NCBI GenBank assembly: GCA_021292105.1
Contig: CM037863.1
Coordinates: 9,798,085-9,862,084, forward strand
DNA length: 64,000 nt
Origin: Anadara kagoshimensis
Taxonomy: Eukaryota > Mollusca > Bivalvia > Arcoida > Arcidae
Reading direction: 5' to 3'
The notes under the pieces are model-generated. The model saw only the letters and a program-made list of their open reading frames with translations. It made no database searches and was not told the DNA's origin. The first letter of the stretch is position 1; every line of letters begins with the position of its first letter. The position numbers and the translations under genes were made by a program. Positions 35,481-47,158 of the stretch are shown one piece after another.

Positions 35481-35661
35481 CTGACCACGCCCACAATGTT
35501 CCGACAAAGGCCTGGCATGCTTTAATTACACACAAAAAGAATGAAATCTCGGCCTAAATTGCGCCGTTTTATGACGTCACTGATACTAGTACGTCATTAG
35601 TTGTCGTGACGCTGCTTTGGTACCGTGATTGCGGCCTTTGTCGGAACATTGTGGGCGTGGC
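35481..35661. mobile_element. Inverted repeat with 30 bp perfect arms
   Basis: The arm at 35481-35510 begins GACCACGCCCACAATGTTCC. The arm at 35632-35661 ends GGAACATTGTGGGCGTGGCC. They are reverse complements over about 30 bp and flank 120 bp that includes TTTATGACGTCACTGATAC. The arms are markedly GC-richer than the surroundings, consistent with a MITE. Confidence 0.8.
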
Positions 35662-36697
35662 CGGCGATCCGTCAATTGTATCCGAATTCCATTATACAGC
35701 AATTAATATAAGTATTATGTAACTTTTGAGTATGTTACATACATGCAACAATTACTTTTCACAGAAATGTTCGGTTTTAAAATATATCCATTCAGTCATT
35801 TTGTGGCTTACAGTATAGTAAACATCTTTTAGTGAATAACTCCAGTAAGACATTAAGCAATTTTGGTGCTGTTTCGATTAAACTATAAAAACTAAGTGGA
35901 GAGTGAGAATCGAAATAGTTCCTCACTTCAGGCTGTTTATCTCATTACAAAAATTTAACCACGTGACTTGAAATAAAATTTCTCAAATAGACAACACAAA
36001 AGTCGGGGGTTATCGAGATATTTTACTGAGAAATTTATCTATATACCACTAACACAGTCCTCAGTGGATTTTTGTCCTTAGAGTGCGAGCACCTTGTGAG
36101 GACAGTTATGACATTCGACATAATTCTGTCACACTTGATTGCTCTATTATAACTGTCAGATTTATATCTCTGTATTACTGCCTGTCATCCCCTAGCACGT
36201 TATATTTCGAACCTTAACAGGAATCGAAATTGACAACTTTTCTGTTTTTTAAACTATTTTACCAGGTAAATTTGACGCGTTTTCTTCTTTTTTGTATATT
36301 AACAAACAATAAAAATCGAATTATATATTTTCTTTTGTTTGGAGCGAAATGATTTACATGAAGGGTTCACGGTAGACGATTCAATAAAACATAACATTAA
36401 AATAGTCCACGTGGCAAACCACGTTATACGAACATGAAACCGAGAACTTATGTTATTGTCCGCTGAGATAAGTTATTCAGGCTGTTGAAAATTGACGAAA
36501 TAGGTGTAATAGTAAAAAATATTAAAATTAAATAAATTTTGATTAAAACTTGACTAAAAATTTACACAATTATTTAATGATATTATAACAGTCACACATA
36601 TATCACTGTTTCCGGTTTGGGGAGTTATATCCCCTTGAAGTTATTTCGGTTCTCCTGCTTACATAACTAGAAGTTTTTTTTAGTCTTTTGTAGCAAC

Positions 36698-36737
<40 letters not shown>

Positions 36738-38093
36738 ATAGTTCAGTCATGAAGGATTTTTTTTTAAATTTTGAAATTGATTCAATCAAATCTTTACTCT
36801 CACCCCACCAAACACACAGACTGAGATGGTATCATTAACCTGCTAGTCGCTTACGGCATCAACAAAAGCTGACTGGTACAAATAATAAATAAAATAGAAA
36901 AAAAACAGTGACAAGAGACCAAGGTATTTTAAAGCTACTGAAATCCCAAACCAACAAGTCGATTACATAAAAAACTGAATGTTACAAAAACAACAAATAA
37001 GCAATCAATGTATATTAAACATTTAAATTATATTAAAACAGAATTTTAAAAAATTTTAAAAGAAAGAATTTAAAAAATATTAAACAAGAAATAAACAGAT
37101 ATAATATACCTAATGTAATTTTAATGACATGTTATATTTATGCCTTCAAAAACATACCTTTCGTACATTTAGTTACTTTTAATGACTTCTAACATTCCAG
37201 AAAACAGTTTTCTAAGTGGAAAGATAATTTTAATCACGAAACAACAGTCTACCTGTATTTACGTATAGCGGGTTTTATTTTTACGGAACGTAAAAAACGT
37301 AAATTACTTCATGTGTCTATAAATTATCATGTATGACGTCATTATGGTCATGTCTAGAACATGTTAGCTGTTAAAAAACGCAATGGTGGTGTTTATAACG
37401 CCCACTGAAAATCGCTATATCGGGAAATAAAATAACTGACGATTACGGAAACCAGTCGAATTAAAAAAAAGAAATAATAATAATATCATAATTATAATAA
37501 ATAAAATAAATAAATAAATGAATAAATGAATAAATGAATAAATAATTGAAAATGGTCAGTTGAATTCCATATATGACAATGCTGAGAGATTCTATGGTGT
37601 TTGAGGAACACATAAGAAAACACCCCTCAATAGTTCCATTTTAGTTTCCAATATGAAGCCGCAATTGCTTACCGCAAGTTTTCGCGCATCGGGAAAAACT
37701 TTGGTGTTAAACCTTTCATGTTAGTGGGTTAACGGCATTCCAAAAAAATTATAACATAAAATTAATGCTTAAGTATTAACTTGTAGAGTGCAAGATGTTA
37801 TTTTGAAGGTTAAGAAAATTATATAAAAATAATGTATTATATAATACGTTTCAAAGAGCAAGTGCGCCATGTAAAAAAATATATGTCCCAAATGAGTTTT
37901 TAGTTGCACCATTTAAAAATACATGAAAATCACATATTATATAATACTTATTAAATGCGTCAAGTAAAATTTGCAATTTCTATATGAGTTTTAAGTAAAA
38001 AAGATGGTAAAATATAAGTTGTAAATGAGATTTTTAGTTAGAAAAAAATATTTTTTGAAAAAGTTTAAATAAAAATAAAAAATGGAAACTTAC
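35662..38093. other. Intron 1 proximal part, no further exon seen
   Basis: Simple repeats at 36699-36735 (AAT)n and 37495-37545 (AAAT)n. No credible minus-strand exon with flanking splice sites was recognised by eye in this 2.4 kb. Confidence 0.45.
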
Positions 38094-38165
38094 CGAAAAT
38101 ATTGGCTGAATACAGGAGACAATAATTAGGATTAATCCGATTAAAATCAACTTCATGTCCGCCAT
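38094..38165 (-). CDS. Gene A exon 1: signal peptide
   Basis: A 24-codon exon starts at ATG (38163-38165, context AAAATATGG) and ends TTTTCG|GTAAGT in phase 0. It encodes MADMK then an Ile/Leu-rich hydrophobic core (LILIGLILIIV) and SCIQPIFS, a textbook eukaryotic signal peptide with a small residue before the likely cleavage site. An alternative in-frame ATG at codon 4 would leave the core intact. Joining to exon 2 (7827-8084) keeps the frame; no other phase-0 minus-strand exon between them was recognised, though a 30 kb intron could hide one. The product is therefore predicted to enter the secretory pathway. A TATA-like and CRE-like sequence lies just upstream. Confidence 0.75.
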
Positions 38166-38230
38166 ATTTTCTGATTATAAATTGTGCTCACTACTCGGAT
38201 TTATGAGGCCCGTTAAAACGATGTCCTAGA

Positions 38231-38250
38231 ATATATAATTATTACGTCAA
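38231..38250 (-). promoter_or_regulatory. Gene A TATA-like box and CRE-like site
   Basis: On the minus strand TTGACGTAATAATTATATAT lies 66-85 nt upstream of the ATG. TTGACGTAAT is a one-mismatch CRE/ATF site, directly followed by an ATTATATAT TATA-like element. Position fits a core promoter with a short 5' UTR. Function inferred. Confidence 0.5.
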
Positions 38251-39170
38251 CTCGAGATGAGATTTTTGAAAATCACGTGACAACTAGTTAAGGTATCCTG
38301 TCTGTCATACGGCAGTGAAAAGTTTTAAAACAAATTTATTATTACATTGTCAACTAAACACCTTTAGAAGTAGCAAATGAAAATGATAGAACTCATTACG
38401 TACATCGCTGATTTAAACGTCTAATTGACGCCTTTTGTTCTCACTTCACTTCCATTTCCGGTTGTGTAATCCATAATTTAAAAATTAAAAACTAATTTGG
38501 ATTCGAAAAAATAAAAAGATGGCGGTCCTTTCTTATAAAATTTGCCTGTGCGCAGTCCGGTAAAGATATTTTTGTTCATATGAAAAAAGTATATTGCTGA
38601 CTAAAATGTTAGTGGTCAATTGGTCACTGCTTGTAATTTTTGGAATACATTCTGTCATTTTGGTCATTAATTTGACTTCGGACATACATTTATGGTCCGT
38701 GGACACGTATCTTGACACCTGAGACCACATCATTGACCCCGAGTGACCTCTCGGGCAAAAACGACAAAAATGTATATCTCACCTTTTTGCTACTGAACAA
38801 GCATTATCAGTTAATTAATGCGTTATGTCATATTTTTTATGTTTTTGTTATATTTATAAAGTGTTTTAAAAGCTTTTATTTATCTAGTTATGTTGTAGTC
38901 AAATATAGGTTGATGATTTTTATTACATTTTTATTACAAAAAGTCCGTTTCGTTAATTTCGGATTCCCTGTTTCTTTTCACATACTTTTCCTTTTTTGTA
39001 AATTATAACACACATACATAGGGTTTATTGAGGTCTAGATATGCTACTCAGAATTTTCGCAGACCATCGATACGCATATTGTAGGGATTTATTTTATTAT
39101 CAATATTACTTTGATTAAACCGTAAGAAATAAACAAAAATATACTATTCAGGTTTCAATTTTGTTTATTT
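38251..39170. other. Intergenic, no gene seen
   Basis: Region upstream of gene A. A 98-codon plus frame (38712-39008) is low-complexity hydrophobic and not credible. Confidence 0.45.
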
Positions 39171-39930
39171 CACAGCAGACGGATATTTTTTACTTTAATT
39201 ATCCTATCAATAGCATACTGAACGCGATCGGAAATATTCGGCAACTATCGGGTTTTCCCGCTTAAATCATATCGTCGACTTTCTGAAACACTTTCATACG
39301 AATTTGTCTGATGTAATCTTATAATAATCTTACTAAACATCACCTATTTGGAAATCCCGACAGTAGATTCGGCTAACTAAACACCATCTACTCTTGTTTT
39401 CCCGCGGTGATTCGATTCACTAGCCTACCGAAAGACTTCTATTGGGGTTTCTCCGCCGTGATCCTATTATCAACTTGCCAATTGCAAACAACATATATTC
39501 GGGTTTTCCAGCGGTGAACATATCAGTGACACAATGAACGCCATGAATACGGGGTTTCCCGCAGTGGTCCTATTGCCGATGTACTGAACGACATATATTT
39601 GGGGTTTTTCCTCAGCAGTGATCCTATCACCGGCTTGTTTAACGACATGAATACGGGATTTCCCGTAGTGGTACTATTTTCGGTTTACTGAACGACATTT
39701 AATCGGGTTTTTTCCGACAGTGATTCTGTCACCGGCTTGGTTTTATCGCAGTGATCCTATTTTCGGTGTCCTGAGCGACAAGTACATCTGTAGCGTTTTT
39801 CCGTCGTGATCATATAAGTGGTGTACCAAACAAAATCTATTCGAATTTTCCTGCTTTTTAAGCAGTGATACTACCGCCGGCTTTTTTTTTTTTTTTGACG
39901 ATATCTATTCGGAATTTCCGCAGTGATTGA
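39171..39930. repeat. ~55-60 bp degenerate tandem repeat, ~12 copies
   Basis: The unit is built from TTTCCCGCAGTGATCCTATC, ACCGGCTTACTGAACGACAT and ATATTCGGGG. The best copies are at 39490-39720; others have lost parts. Non-coding. Confidence 0.85.
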
Positions 39931-40598
39931 AAAAATGAATTGGATACAGTTTTAATTTCACTGTAACTTGCGAGCCTAGGTAAACGTACAAATAAAATTT
40001 CTGTGAACGGCTAGAGGAACATCTCCAAACAAGCCGGAGATGGTTTACTTACTGGTTGATTTTATCACAGCATCTCTGCCGAGAACATAATTGTAACTTT
40101 GCCTTTCATTAATAAATTACGGCCATTATAATCCACAGTATTTAATATTTAAAAATCGTCACCGAACGATAGATGGATGCAAGGTATATCATATTATCTT
40201 TTTGAAATGTATCATTCAATATACATGTATATTCAAAGAGTTGTACGCAACAATATTGCCAAAGATTATTTTTGAATGAATTAATTGATAAAATTTTAAA
40301 AAGTACATATATGGCAACACTGTTTATCAAACTGAAAATAGATAGAAATGTTTATAATGCCCCGATGACGTCACCAGAAGTACATAATTAATGTATTCTT
40401 TCTGCCAATAGATTTTGGTAATTATTATATTTCTCATTAACGTCTAAGATTTCTAATTAAATATTTTGTACGCACTAGACAAATGTAATAAATCTATTTT
40501 TAGAATGAATAAATGGAGATATAATGAAATACTTTTATGGATTTCGTGCGTGGATTTTGTTGTTGTTCTTGGGATTCAAGGAAAAAGTTTTATAAATA
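39931..40598. other. Intergenic, no gene seen
   Basis: No exon or repeat unit recognised. Confidence 0.4.
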
Positions 40599-40601
40599 CA
40601 A

Positions 40602-40780
40602 TACTGCGCCAAAAATACTTACTTATTCATTAAATTCGAAATACTACTTCGAAATTACAAAGCAACTTTTGCGAATATTACCAAATATTATTTCAAAAAT
40701 TCGAAATAACTGTTGCGAAAATATGAAATAACTGTTCTATTTTGAATACCAAATAGCTTTTTACTTGGATTGGCGCAGTA
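40602..40780. mobile_element. 179 bp MITE with TACTGCGCCAA termini and CAA duplication
   Basis: Left end TACTGCGCCAA, right end TTGGCGCAGTA, flanked by CAA on both sides (40599-40601, 40781-40783). The interior is AT-rich with recurring TTCGAAATA words. No transposase. Confidence 0.85.
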
Positions 40781-40783
40781 CAA

Positions 40784-41135
40784 CCAAAGACCGGATATCA
40801 TATATTCATTTTCAATTTCCATGAAAGGACAAGTAAATTTATGAAAAACGCAAATAAACAACATTGACCTAATGTTTATAAAGTGTGTTCAAAAACACCT
40901 GTCCTTTTAAAAAAATACTTACATATTGAAATAGACCTATACTTAGGTCTATGATTTATGTAAGTGTCAGAGTTTAACATTGATTGATTCAAATTATTAA
41001 CTCATTATTCATGAAGAAAACACCATGAAAATTGATTTTATTTTTCTTATAACTTTTTTTTATATCAATGATGTCATATGCTACTTCATGAACTTTATGA
41101 AATAATGCAATTCAATAAATTGTCATATTTTATTA
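40784..41135. other. Intergenic, mostly unrecognised
   Basis: GATGTCATATGCTACTTCAT near 41070 is a degraded start of the hairpin family at 41142. Confidence 0.4.
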
Positions 41136-41141
41136 TTTCTG

Positions 41142-41214
41142 TCATGTGCTACTTTTGAATTTTTATGAAATAATACATTCAAAAGTAGCAATACATTCAA
41201 AAGTAGCACATGAC
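41142..41214. mobile_element. 'TGTCATGTGCTACTTTTGAA' palindromic element
   Basis: TGTCATGTGCTACTTTTGAA is followed by TTTTATGAAATAATACATTC and the reverse complement of the start (AAAAGTAGCACATGACA). A short internal duplication of CAATACATTCAAAAGTAG is present. The same hairpin occurs twice near 63473. Confidence 0.85.
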
Positions 41215-41221
41215 AATTAAT

Positions 41222-41300
41222 ATACTGTGAAATCATTAATTTTCGTTGGGGCTCAATTTTCGTGGTTTTAGTGGACAGTCTGAACCACGAATTTACGACC
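41222..41300. repeat. 'ACTGTGAAATCATTAATTTTCG' MITE fragment
   Basis: ATACTGTGAAATCATTAATT then TTCGTTGGGGCTCAATTTTCG and AACCACGAATTTACGAC. This resembles one end of the CGCGAAAAT-type element at 48942. Inference only. Confidence 0.4.
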
Positions 41301-41459
41301 ACCACGAAATAGTATCCACAAGTAAAACGACAAGATAAATACCCTGTAATGGACATGTACCATATTTAATCGCATTCATGAATTACAACTAGCGTAGCTC
41401 ATATTTTCACACCAATAAAAACTTTTTAGGAATTCAAAAATAGCAGATGACAATAAAAC

Positions 41460-41990
41460 GGATAAGATTAAATGAGTTGGGTAAAGTCATGGTGTATAAG
41501 ACCCAGTCAAAGTTTTGAAATTGACTTATTGTATGTTGAAGATAAGTTCTGGGATGGTGTAGGAAACCGGAGTACACGGAGGACATAACCGACCTTCGGC
41601 AAGTGAAATGACAAAGTTCCTAGCACTTCCTAGCACTGGGATCTGTTCCGAGTGAATTCGATCATATTCGGCGAGAGGCGCTGGCCCCGTTTCACAATCA
41701 TTCCTTAACTAAGATTTTATTGAACTTAAATTTAACAAAATTTGGCAAGTTCATTTTGAAACAGCGAATAAATGTTTTTGTCAAAACGAAAAGCAGATGT
41801 CATAAGCTTGATATAATCTTTAAAATGACACCTTAAATTCCTTAATATCTTAACAATTAACAAAATTATAAAGGTTTTTAATTTGCCAGATTTAAGTTAA
41901 GGGAAATCTTAAGAAATGATTGTGAAACCGGGGCATGTGCATGTGATCAGTGCTTTAACCACTAGGTCAACGAGGGACACAATTAGATAA
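41460..41990. repeat. SINE split by a MITE
   Basis: Left part GAGTTGGGTAAAGTCATGGT through GGCGAGAGGCGCT; right part GTGATCAGTGCTTTAACCAC then TAGGTCAACGAGG. The right part is the reverse of a tRNA-like head (CCTCGTTGACCTAGTGGTTA). The two halves are separated by the MITE at 41683-41934. Confidence 0.65.
41683..41934. mobile_element. Inverted-repeat MITE, 'TTCACAATCATT..' family
   Basis: Ends GGCCCCGTTTCACAATCATT and AATGATTGTGAAACCGGGGC. The centre AAGCTTGATATAATCTTTAA is as in the 18026 copy. It interrupts a tRNA-like SINE. Confidence 0.85.
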
Positions 41991-42001
41991 GAGCGAGCAT
42001 A

Positions 42002-42085
42002 CAATACAGACCTGTCACAAAACTTGTGACCGAAAAGCTGTCCAGAGATTTCTAGTTGCTGTTGAGATATATATAGGTCTTTGCA
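42002..42085. repeat. Partial 'ACAGACCTGTC' MITE end
   Basis: ATACAGACCTGTCACAAAAC and GAAAAGCTGTCCAGAG match the left part of the family at 14571 and 48396; no right end is seen. Confidence 0.4.
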
Positions 42086-42179
42086 ACTGGACCAAAGGCT
42101 TTAACGTAAGAGTGATGAATTAATCCTTACAAAAGTATTGATAATACACAACCAGACAAAAAGTAGTATGCTTACACTA

Positions 42180-43395
42180 CAGGGTTAAATTGAACAAATT
42201 GAAAATATACAACCAGGAAAAAGTAGTACACTAACGCCGGTTATATAGGGCCAAGTGAAATGTATATAAAACCGGACACTGAAGAAGTAGTAAGTTAACA
42301 CTCGTTGTATAGGACCAAGTGAAATGTACAACCAGACAATATGTCGTATGCTAACACTTGTTGTATAGGACCAAGTGAAATTCACAACCACAAAAGAGGT
42401 TGTATGTTAACACTGGTTGCATAGAGCAAGTGAAAAATATACAACCAGACAATACGTATTAGGTTAACACTCGTTGTATAGGACCAAGTGAAATGTACAA
42501 CCACAAAAGAGGTTGTATGCTAACACTGGTTGTATAGGACCGAGTGAAATGTACAACCACAAAAGAAGTTGTATGCTAACACTGGTTGTATAGGACCAAG
42601 TGAACTGTACAACCACAAAAGAAGTTGTATGCTAACACTCGTTGTATAGGACCAAGTGAAATGTACAACCACAAAAGAAGTTGTATGCTAACACTCGTTG
42701 TATAGGACCAAGTGAACTGTACAACCACAAAAGAAGTTGTATGCTAACACTGGTTGTATAGGACCAAGTGAAATGTACAACCACAAAAGAAGTTGTATGC
42801 TAACACTGGTTGTATAGGACCAAGTGAAATGTACAACCACAAAAGAAGTTGTATGCTAACACTCGTTGTATAGGACCAAGTGAACTGTACAACCACAAAA
42901 GAAGTTGTATGCTAACACTGGTTGTATAGGACCAAGTGAAATGTACAACCACAAAAGAGGTTATATGCTAACACTGGTTGTATAAGACCAAGTTAAATGT
43001 ACAACCAGAAAAGAGGTTGTATGCTAACACTGGTTGTATAGGACCAAGTGAAATGTACAACCACAAAAGAAGTTGTATGCTAACACTGGTTGTATAGGAC
43101 CAAGTGAACTGTACAACCACAAAAGAAGTTGTATGCTAACACTCGTTGTATAGGACCAAGTGAAATGTACAACCCAAAAAAGTTGTATGCTAACACTCGT
43201 TGTATAGGACCAAGTGAACTGTACAACCACAAAAGAAGTTGTATGCTAACACTGGTTGTATAGGACCAAGTGAAATGTACAACCACAAAAGAGGTTATAT
43301 GCTAACACTGGTTGTATAAGACCAAGTGAAATGTACAACCAGAAAAGAGGTTGTATGCTAACACTGGTTGCATAGAGCAACTGAAATGTACAACC
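42180..43395. repeat. 56 bp satellite, ~22 copies
   Basis: The unit is AAGTGAAATGTACAACCACA then AAAGAAGTTGTATGCTAACA and CTGGTTGTATAGGACC. Each unit contains TACAACCA and its reverse complement TGGTTGTA, so one unit can form a hairpin. Variants CTGGTT/CTCGTT and TGAAAT/TGAACT alternate non-randomly, suggesting two-unit amplification. Not coding (frames differ among units). Confidence 0.97.
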
Positions 43396-43725
43396 ACACA
43401 AGACACATACCATATATGGACAAATGAAACGTTTATTATGGCAAAGTTATACGAGTGGGGCGGGGGGTTAAATGAAAGTTCGTCAATATCCATAACAATA
43501 TACTAGTACAGTGATACTTAGCCTAATAAATATCAAAATTAACCAATGTCCCCCCCCCAAGTTTTTTGTAGACACAAATTCGCCAGTGCTAATTCCTTTT
43601 CACAGTTCTTTTATATTAAAAATGCACTTCCTTGTTCAAACCTCAAACAATACAGGTATTATATGTCAAAATGATCTCATCTAGGTTTGACAGACAGTAA
43701 TATTGTTTAACAAATACCTACTTAG
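43396..43725. other. Intergenic, nothing recognised
   Basis: A run of nine C lies at 43550-43558; otherwise no structure is seen. Confidence 0.4.
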
Positions 43726-44040
43726 TGTACTAATTAAATCATATCAAACCAACTCACAGTAACAATTACTGGTAATGACAATTAACATATTCAGACTATA
43801 AATGGGCATTATATTTTTGCAAGAGCAAAATATACAATGCTTTAGACATTGTTTAAGAGCCTAGAACTGGGATTCACTTGTGTAATATTTATGAGTGAAC
43901 TAATTAAATCACATCAAACCATTCTATTGTAATGACAATTAACTATTTATTATAATATAAATAGGCATTATATTTTTGCAAGAGAAAAAACTTTCAATGG
44001 TTGAGAAATTGCTGAAGTGCTTAAAATTCAGATTCATTTG
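43726..44040. repeat. ~177 bp direct duplication
   Basis: ACTAATTAAATCATATCAAA, AATGACAATTAAC and GGCATTATATTTTTGCAAGA at about 43729-43826 recur at about 43898-43985 with roughly 90 percent similarity by eye. Confidence 0.8.
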
Positions 44041-45300
44041 AAATAATATGTATGTGTTATATAAATATTTATGTAAGAAAAATACAATGGTTTCAAATAA
44101 AGTTGTTTTATTGCACAGAATGTGGATCCATTTGGAAAACGATTATCACAACGCCTTTCGGATGATACACTCTTGCACTAAGCACGAGCTACAACATATT
44201 CATGAAATAAAGCACTACTATATTACTATATTGATGACACTGATTCATGTGACTATAAACTTTATCACTTTTGGCAAGCATGTGTATGTAGGATAGTATT
44301 TGTTCAATAATTCGCATTTGACCATCCATATGCACAAAGGGCCCTTAGGTTTAATAATATGATAATTTCATTTTTATGTTTTATTTTTGAAGCACTAACA
44401 TTGGGCTATACCAAAAAGCAATAAAAGTGAAAATACCCCAATAGTTAGGGAGAAAAATAAGACTCCGTTACGTTGTCCATCGCTGACTCACTTTCATAAA
44501 AAAGAAGATAAGAAGAAATGTTTTCATTCATATTGATTTGGAAGCATAGACATTTTGCATGTCAAAATGAGAGAATAAACACATTTGAGGGGAAAACGAA
44601 CAACAACAACAACACAAAGCAGACTATTTATTGCATTCAAAATCAGTTTTTACATTACTATAGGATTGTTCTTTTTGCTCTATTCGCATATGGGATGTCA
44701 TTTGTGAATAAACAAATTCGTTTTTTATCGGATTAAGTTATTTTATTTTATTTTATTTTATTTTATTTTGATTTTATTTTATTTTTTGACAAATTTGGCC
44801 ATGCATCACGTAGTTGCCCAAATTTGTCGCTTAATTATCACGTTAATTTAATCCGACACAACACATCTTTTGTCAGTTTCAAGTGGATACTCATTCATAA
44901 CGATTCGTAATTAGTTCTATCAATTAAGACTTTAACAATTCAATAAAATACAAATCGGGAACGTAAAGACAATGCTGACATCATCGGAACAATCAAATTC
45001 TAAAACGTGACAGTAATTTGTGAATATTTATACAGATTGAAACAATGTCGTCCATTGTTAAAAAAAATAATCAATTCTTTTTAAGATTTCAGGAATAATT
45101 TGCCTGCTTTCATGTAGGTATGCTTTCTCGTTGTCATGGACAAACGATTATAAACTGACTTTTATCATTATAGATGTACATGCTTGGTTGTCGATGCACC
45201 GCCTGCATATAAGTTATCTGTGCACTTTGTCTGAAATTGTTGTACTCTAGTTTCCTTATTTCCTACCGACCCTAAAGCGCTCTTTAACTAACAACCAAAG
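44041..45300. other. Intergenic, no gene seen
   Basis: (ATTTT)n at 44739-44785. Small frames (44048-44296, 44518-44736) have no recognisable features. Confidence 0.45.
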
Positions 45301-45407
45301 ACGGGATGGTTATAAAATACCAGCTTTTTTTATTAGAACCTGGAGCAGATGTTGATGTGGTGATGTGTGCTCCGTAATGTGTGTAGTGCCAAAGTTTATA
45401 CCGGTAT

Positions 45408-46247
45408 ATGGTACTTGTTTACAACAACCTGGAGATGGCTAACAAAATAAAACTATTCATTTCTTTCTTCTACAAAAACGGTAAGCCAAGATACAAATAT
45501 CTGGTGCTGAACAGGGATTCTGGTTATTGTGTCAAGCACCATGCGGATTCCAAACAAAAATATACTGAAGATACCATCAACAAAATGTTGGAGTTTTTGA
45601 TAGATAACATATTTGTTGTGTTTGGTAATATAGTTTTTCAGCAAACAATCGGTATACCACAGGGTACAAACTGTGCACCATTGCTTGCTGATTTGTTTCT
45701 TTATTCTTACGAAGCAGAATTTATGCAGAACCTTGTTAAATCTGGAGAGAAAACTGTCGCCAAATCATTCAACTATATATATGACGTTCTGTCTCTTAAC
45801 AATCCTAAATTTGGAGACTATGTAAATGTCATCTATCCTAGTGAGCTTGAAATAAAAGACACGACTGATTCCTCATGTTCTGCTTCATATTTATACCTAT
45901 ACTTGATTTATGACGCACAGGAAAGGCTACATTTGAAACTTTATGACAAACGTGATGACTTCAATTTTTCTATTGTCAACTTTCCTTTTTTATGCAGCAA
46001 TATACCTGCTTCTCCTGCTTATGGTGTATTTGTTTGCCAATTAATACGCTATGGTAGAGCTTGTTCCCACTACGGGGACTTTGTACAACGAAGTAGGCTG
46101 CTTGCAAATAAATTGTTGACTCAGGGATATTGCAAGCCTAGGCTTATCAAGGCCCTCAAAAAGTTTTATGGCCGTCATCACAGTATTGTTGATAAGTTTG
46201 ATGTCTCTGTGTCCAGGATTGCCTTGGATATATTTGACGTCTCATAG
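45408..46247 (+). pseudogene. Penelope-like element reverse transcriptase, 3' part, decayed
   Basis: A 279-codon frame with the C-terminal half of an RT of the Penelope-like type. It has a KYTEDTINKMLEFLIDNIFV helix region and IGIPQGTNCAPLLADLFLYS (palm/fingers motif with P-G-T-N-C-A-P-L-L-A-D-L). Also present are YPSELEIKDTT, a LYDKRDDFNF motif and a KFYGRHHSIVDKF C-terminal block. The catalytic Tyr-X-Asp-Asp box is damaged: the expected F-x-Y-I-D-D-V reads N-Y-I-Y-D-V-L-S-L, so one of the two metal-binding Asp is lost. A nearby S-Y-L-D-L-H-type box reads S-Y-L-Y-L-Y. The RT N-terminal part and the GIY-YIG endonuclease are not seen. It is a truncated, inactive copy, followed directly by its 3' tail (46257-46440). 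Family placement rests on remembered motif patterns. Confidence 0.8.
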
Positions 46248-46256
46248 TTCCATGTT

Positions 46257-46440
46257 CCTTTCACACAATTTTGATTACACACGTGGCGGGTGTAGCTAGC
46301 TAAACAGGAGGTGCTTACCCTTCCGGAGCACCCGGCCTCACTTCCCTGGTGGAAGTTCACGTGTCTAACCTAACTTGTCGGTTCCAAAGTTTTAACTTTG
46401 CTTCTGGATTGTGATTCGGAAATGGATTAGTATGTTTGTT
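46257..46440 (+). repeat. 3' tail of the Penelope-like element
   Basis: It begins ten bases after the RT stop: TTACACACGTGGCGGGTGTA, GGAGGTGCTTACCCTTCCGG, AGCACCCGGCCTCACTTCCC and GGTGGAAGTTCACGTGT, ending GGATTGTGATTCGGAAATGG then ATTAGTATGTTTGTTTTTG. At least ten solo or tandemised copies of this tail occur in the window on both strands. Confidence 0.75.
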
Positions 46441-47020
46441 TTTGATCATATTCATCCTGTTTTGTTTATCACCAATGTTTACAGGATTTGAAAACGAGAT
46501 GTCATTTATGAATCATTATTACTAACTAATTACTACTAAGTTTACATTAGTACATTTAATAAAAAATTACTCAATCCTAAATGGCTGAATGTAAGAATAT
46601 ATTTCATTACAGCTACAGAGGTGGAGAGGTCCTAGCTATTATCCCTATATGGATTGGTTGTTGTTCTTTTTCTCCTTTCGATTCCTTTCTGTGGGTTTTT
46701 TTTGTGAAAATAATATTTCTATCGAAAAGAATGCTCGTGTTTCCCAGTTTTCAGAATAAATAAATCATCAATTAAAATGGAATAAAATAATTTAAAAACA
46801 AAAGTCACTGATCGAATCGCATTTTAACCATCCTGGTATATTTTAATCAAAAATATGTTCGGTAGCCAATCAGGTTGGACTGTAAGTAAAATAAAAGTTG
46901 ACAACAATAGAATAATGTAGCTAAAACTTTATTACGCTTCTTTTGTTACACATTTTAATTGTTTTTCGATGATTTTTTTTTCAATAAAACAAGTAAAATT
47001 TCGTTATATTGTTTGTTGTT
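46441..47020. other. Intergenic between the element and gene B 3' end
   Basis: AT-rich; no gene seen. Confidence 0.45.
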
Positions 47021-47024
47021 ATAC

Positions 47025-47030
47025 TTTATT
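47025..47030 (-). terminator. Gene B poly(A) signal
   Basis: Minus-strand AATAAA lies 88 nt downstream of the stop codon in exon 5, followed by T-rich sequence. This is the expected place for 3' end formation and gives a 3' UTR of roughly 110 nt. Confidence 0.7.
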
Positions 47031-47117
47031 GTACTATTATATATATAGATGCTAGAACCAGTTAGTCCATTACGATATCTTCTAATGTGTGTGAGAATAT
47101 CCGTCTTTGATCACAGT

Positions 47118-47158
47118 TCATTCCACAAAACGATGTGGGGTAGCATGGGTTGTTGGGC
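47118..47158 (-). CDS. Gene B exon 5: C-terminal tail
   Basis: Acceptor TTTTTATTTCAG ends at 47159. Two bases complete the codon begun in exon 4 (phase 1), then 12 sense codons and TGA (47118-47120). The tail is Thr/Pro/His-containing (SPTTHATPHRFVE) without cysteine or a domain. The poly(A) signal follows at 47025-47030. If exon 4's donor is not used, the reading frame ends three codons after ShKT2, so this tail is optional for the fold. Confidence 0.6.

Noticed and set aside
47062..47117. Continuation of the gene B last exon to a later stop
   Set aside because: A first reading seemed to extend further, but in the correct phase TGA at 47118-47120 ends the frame.
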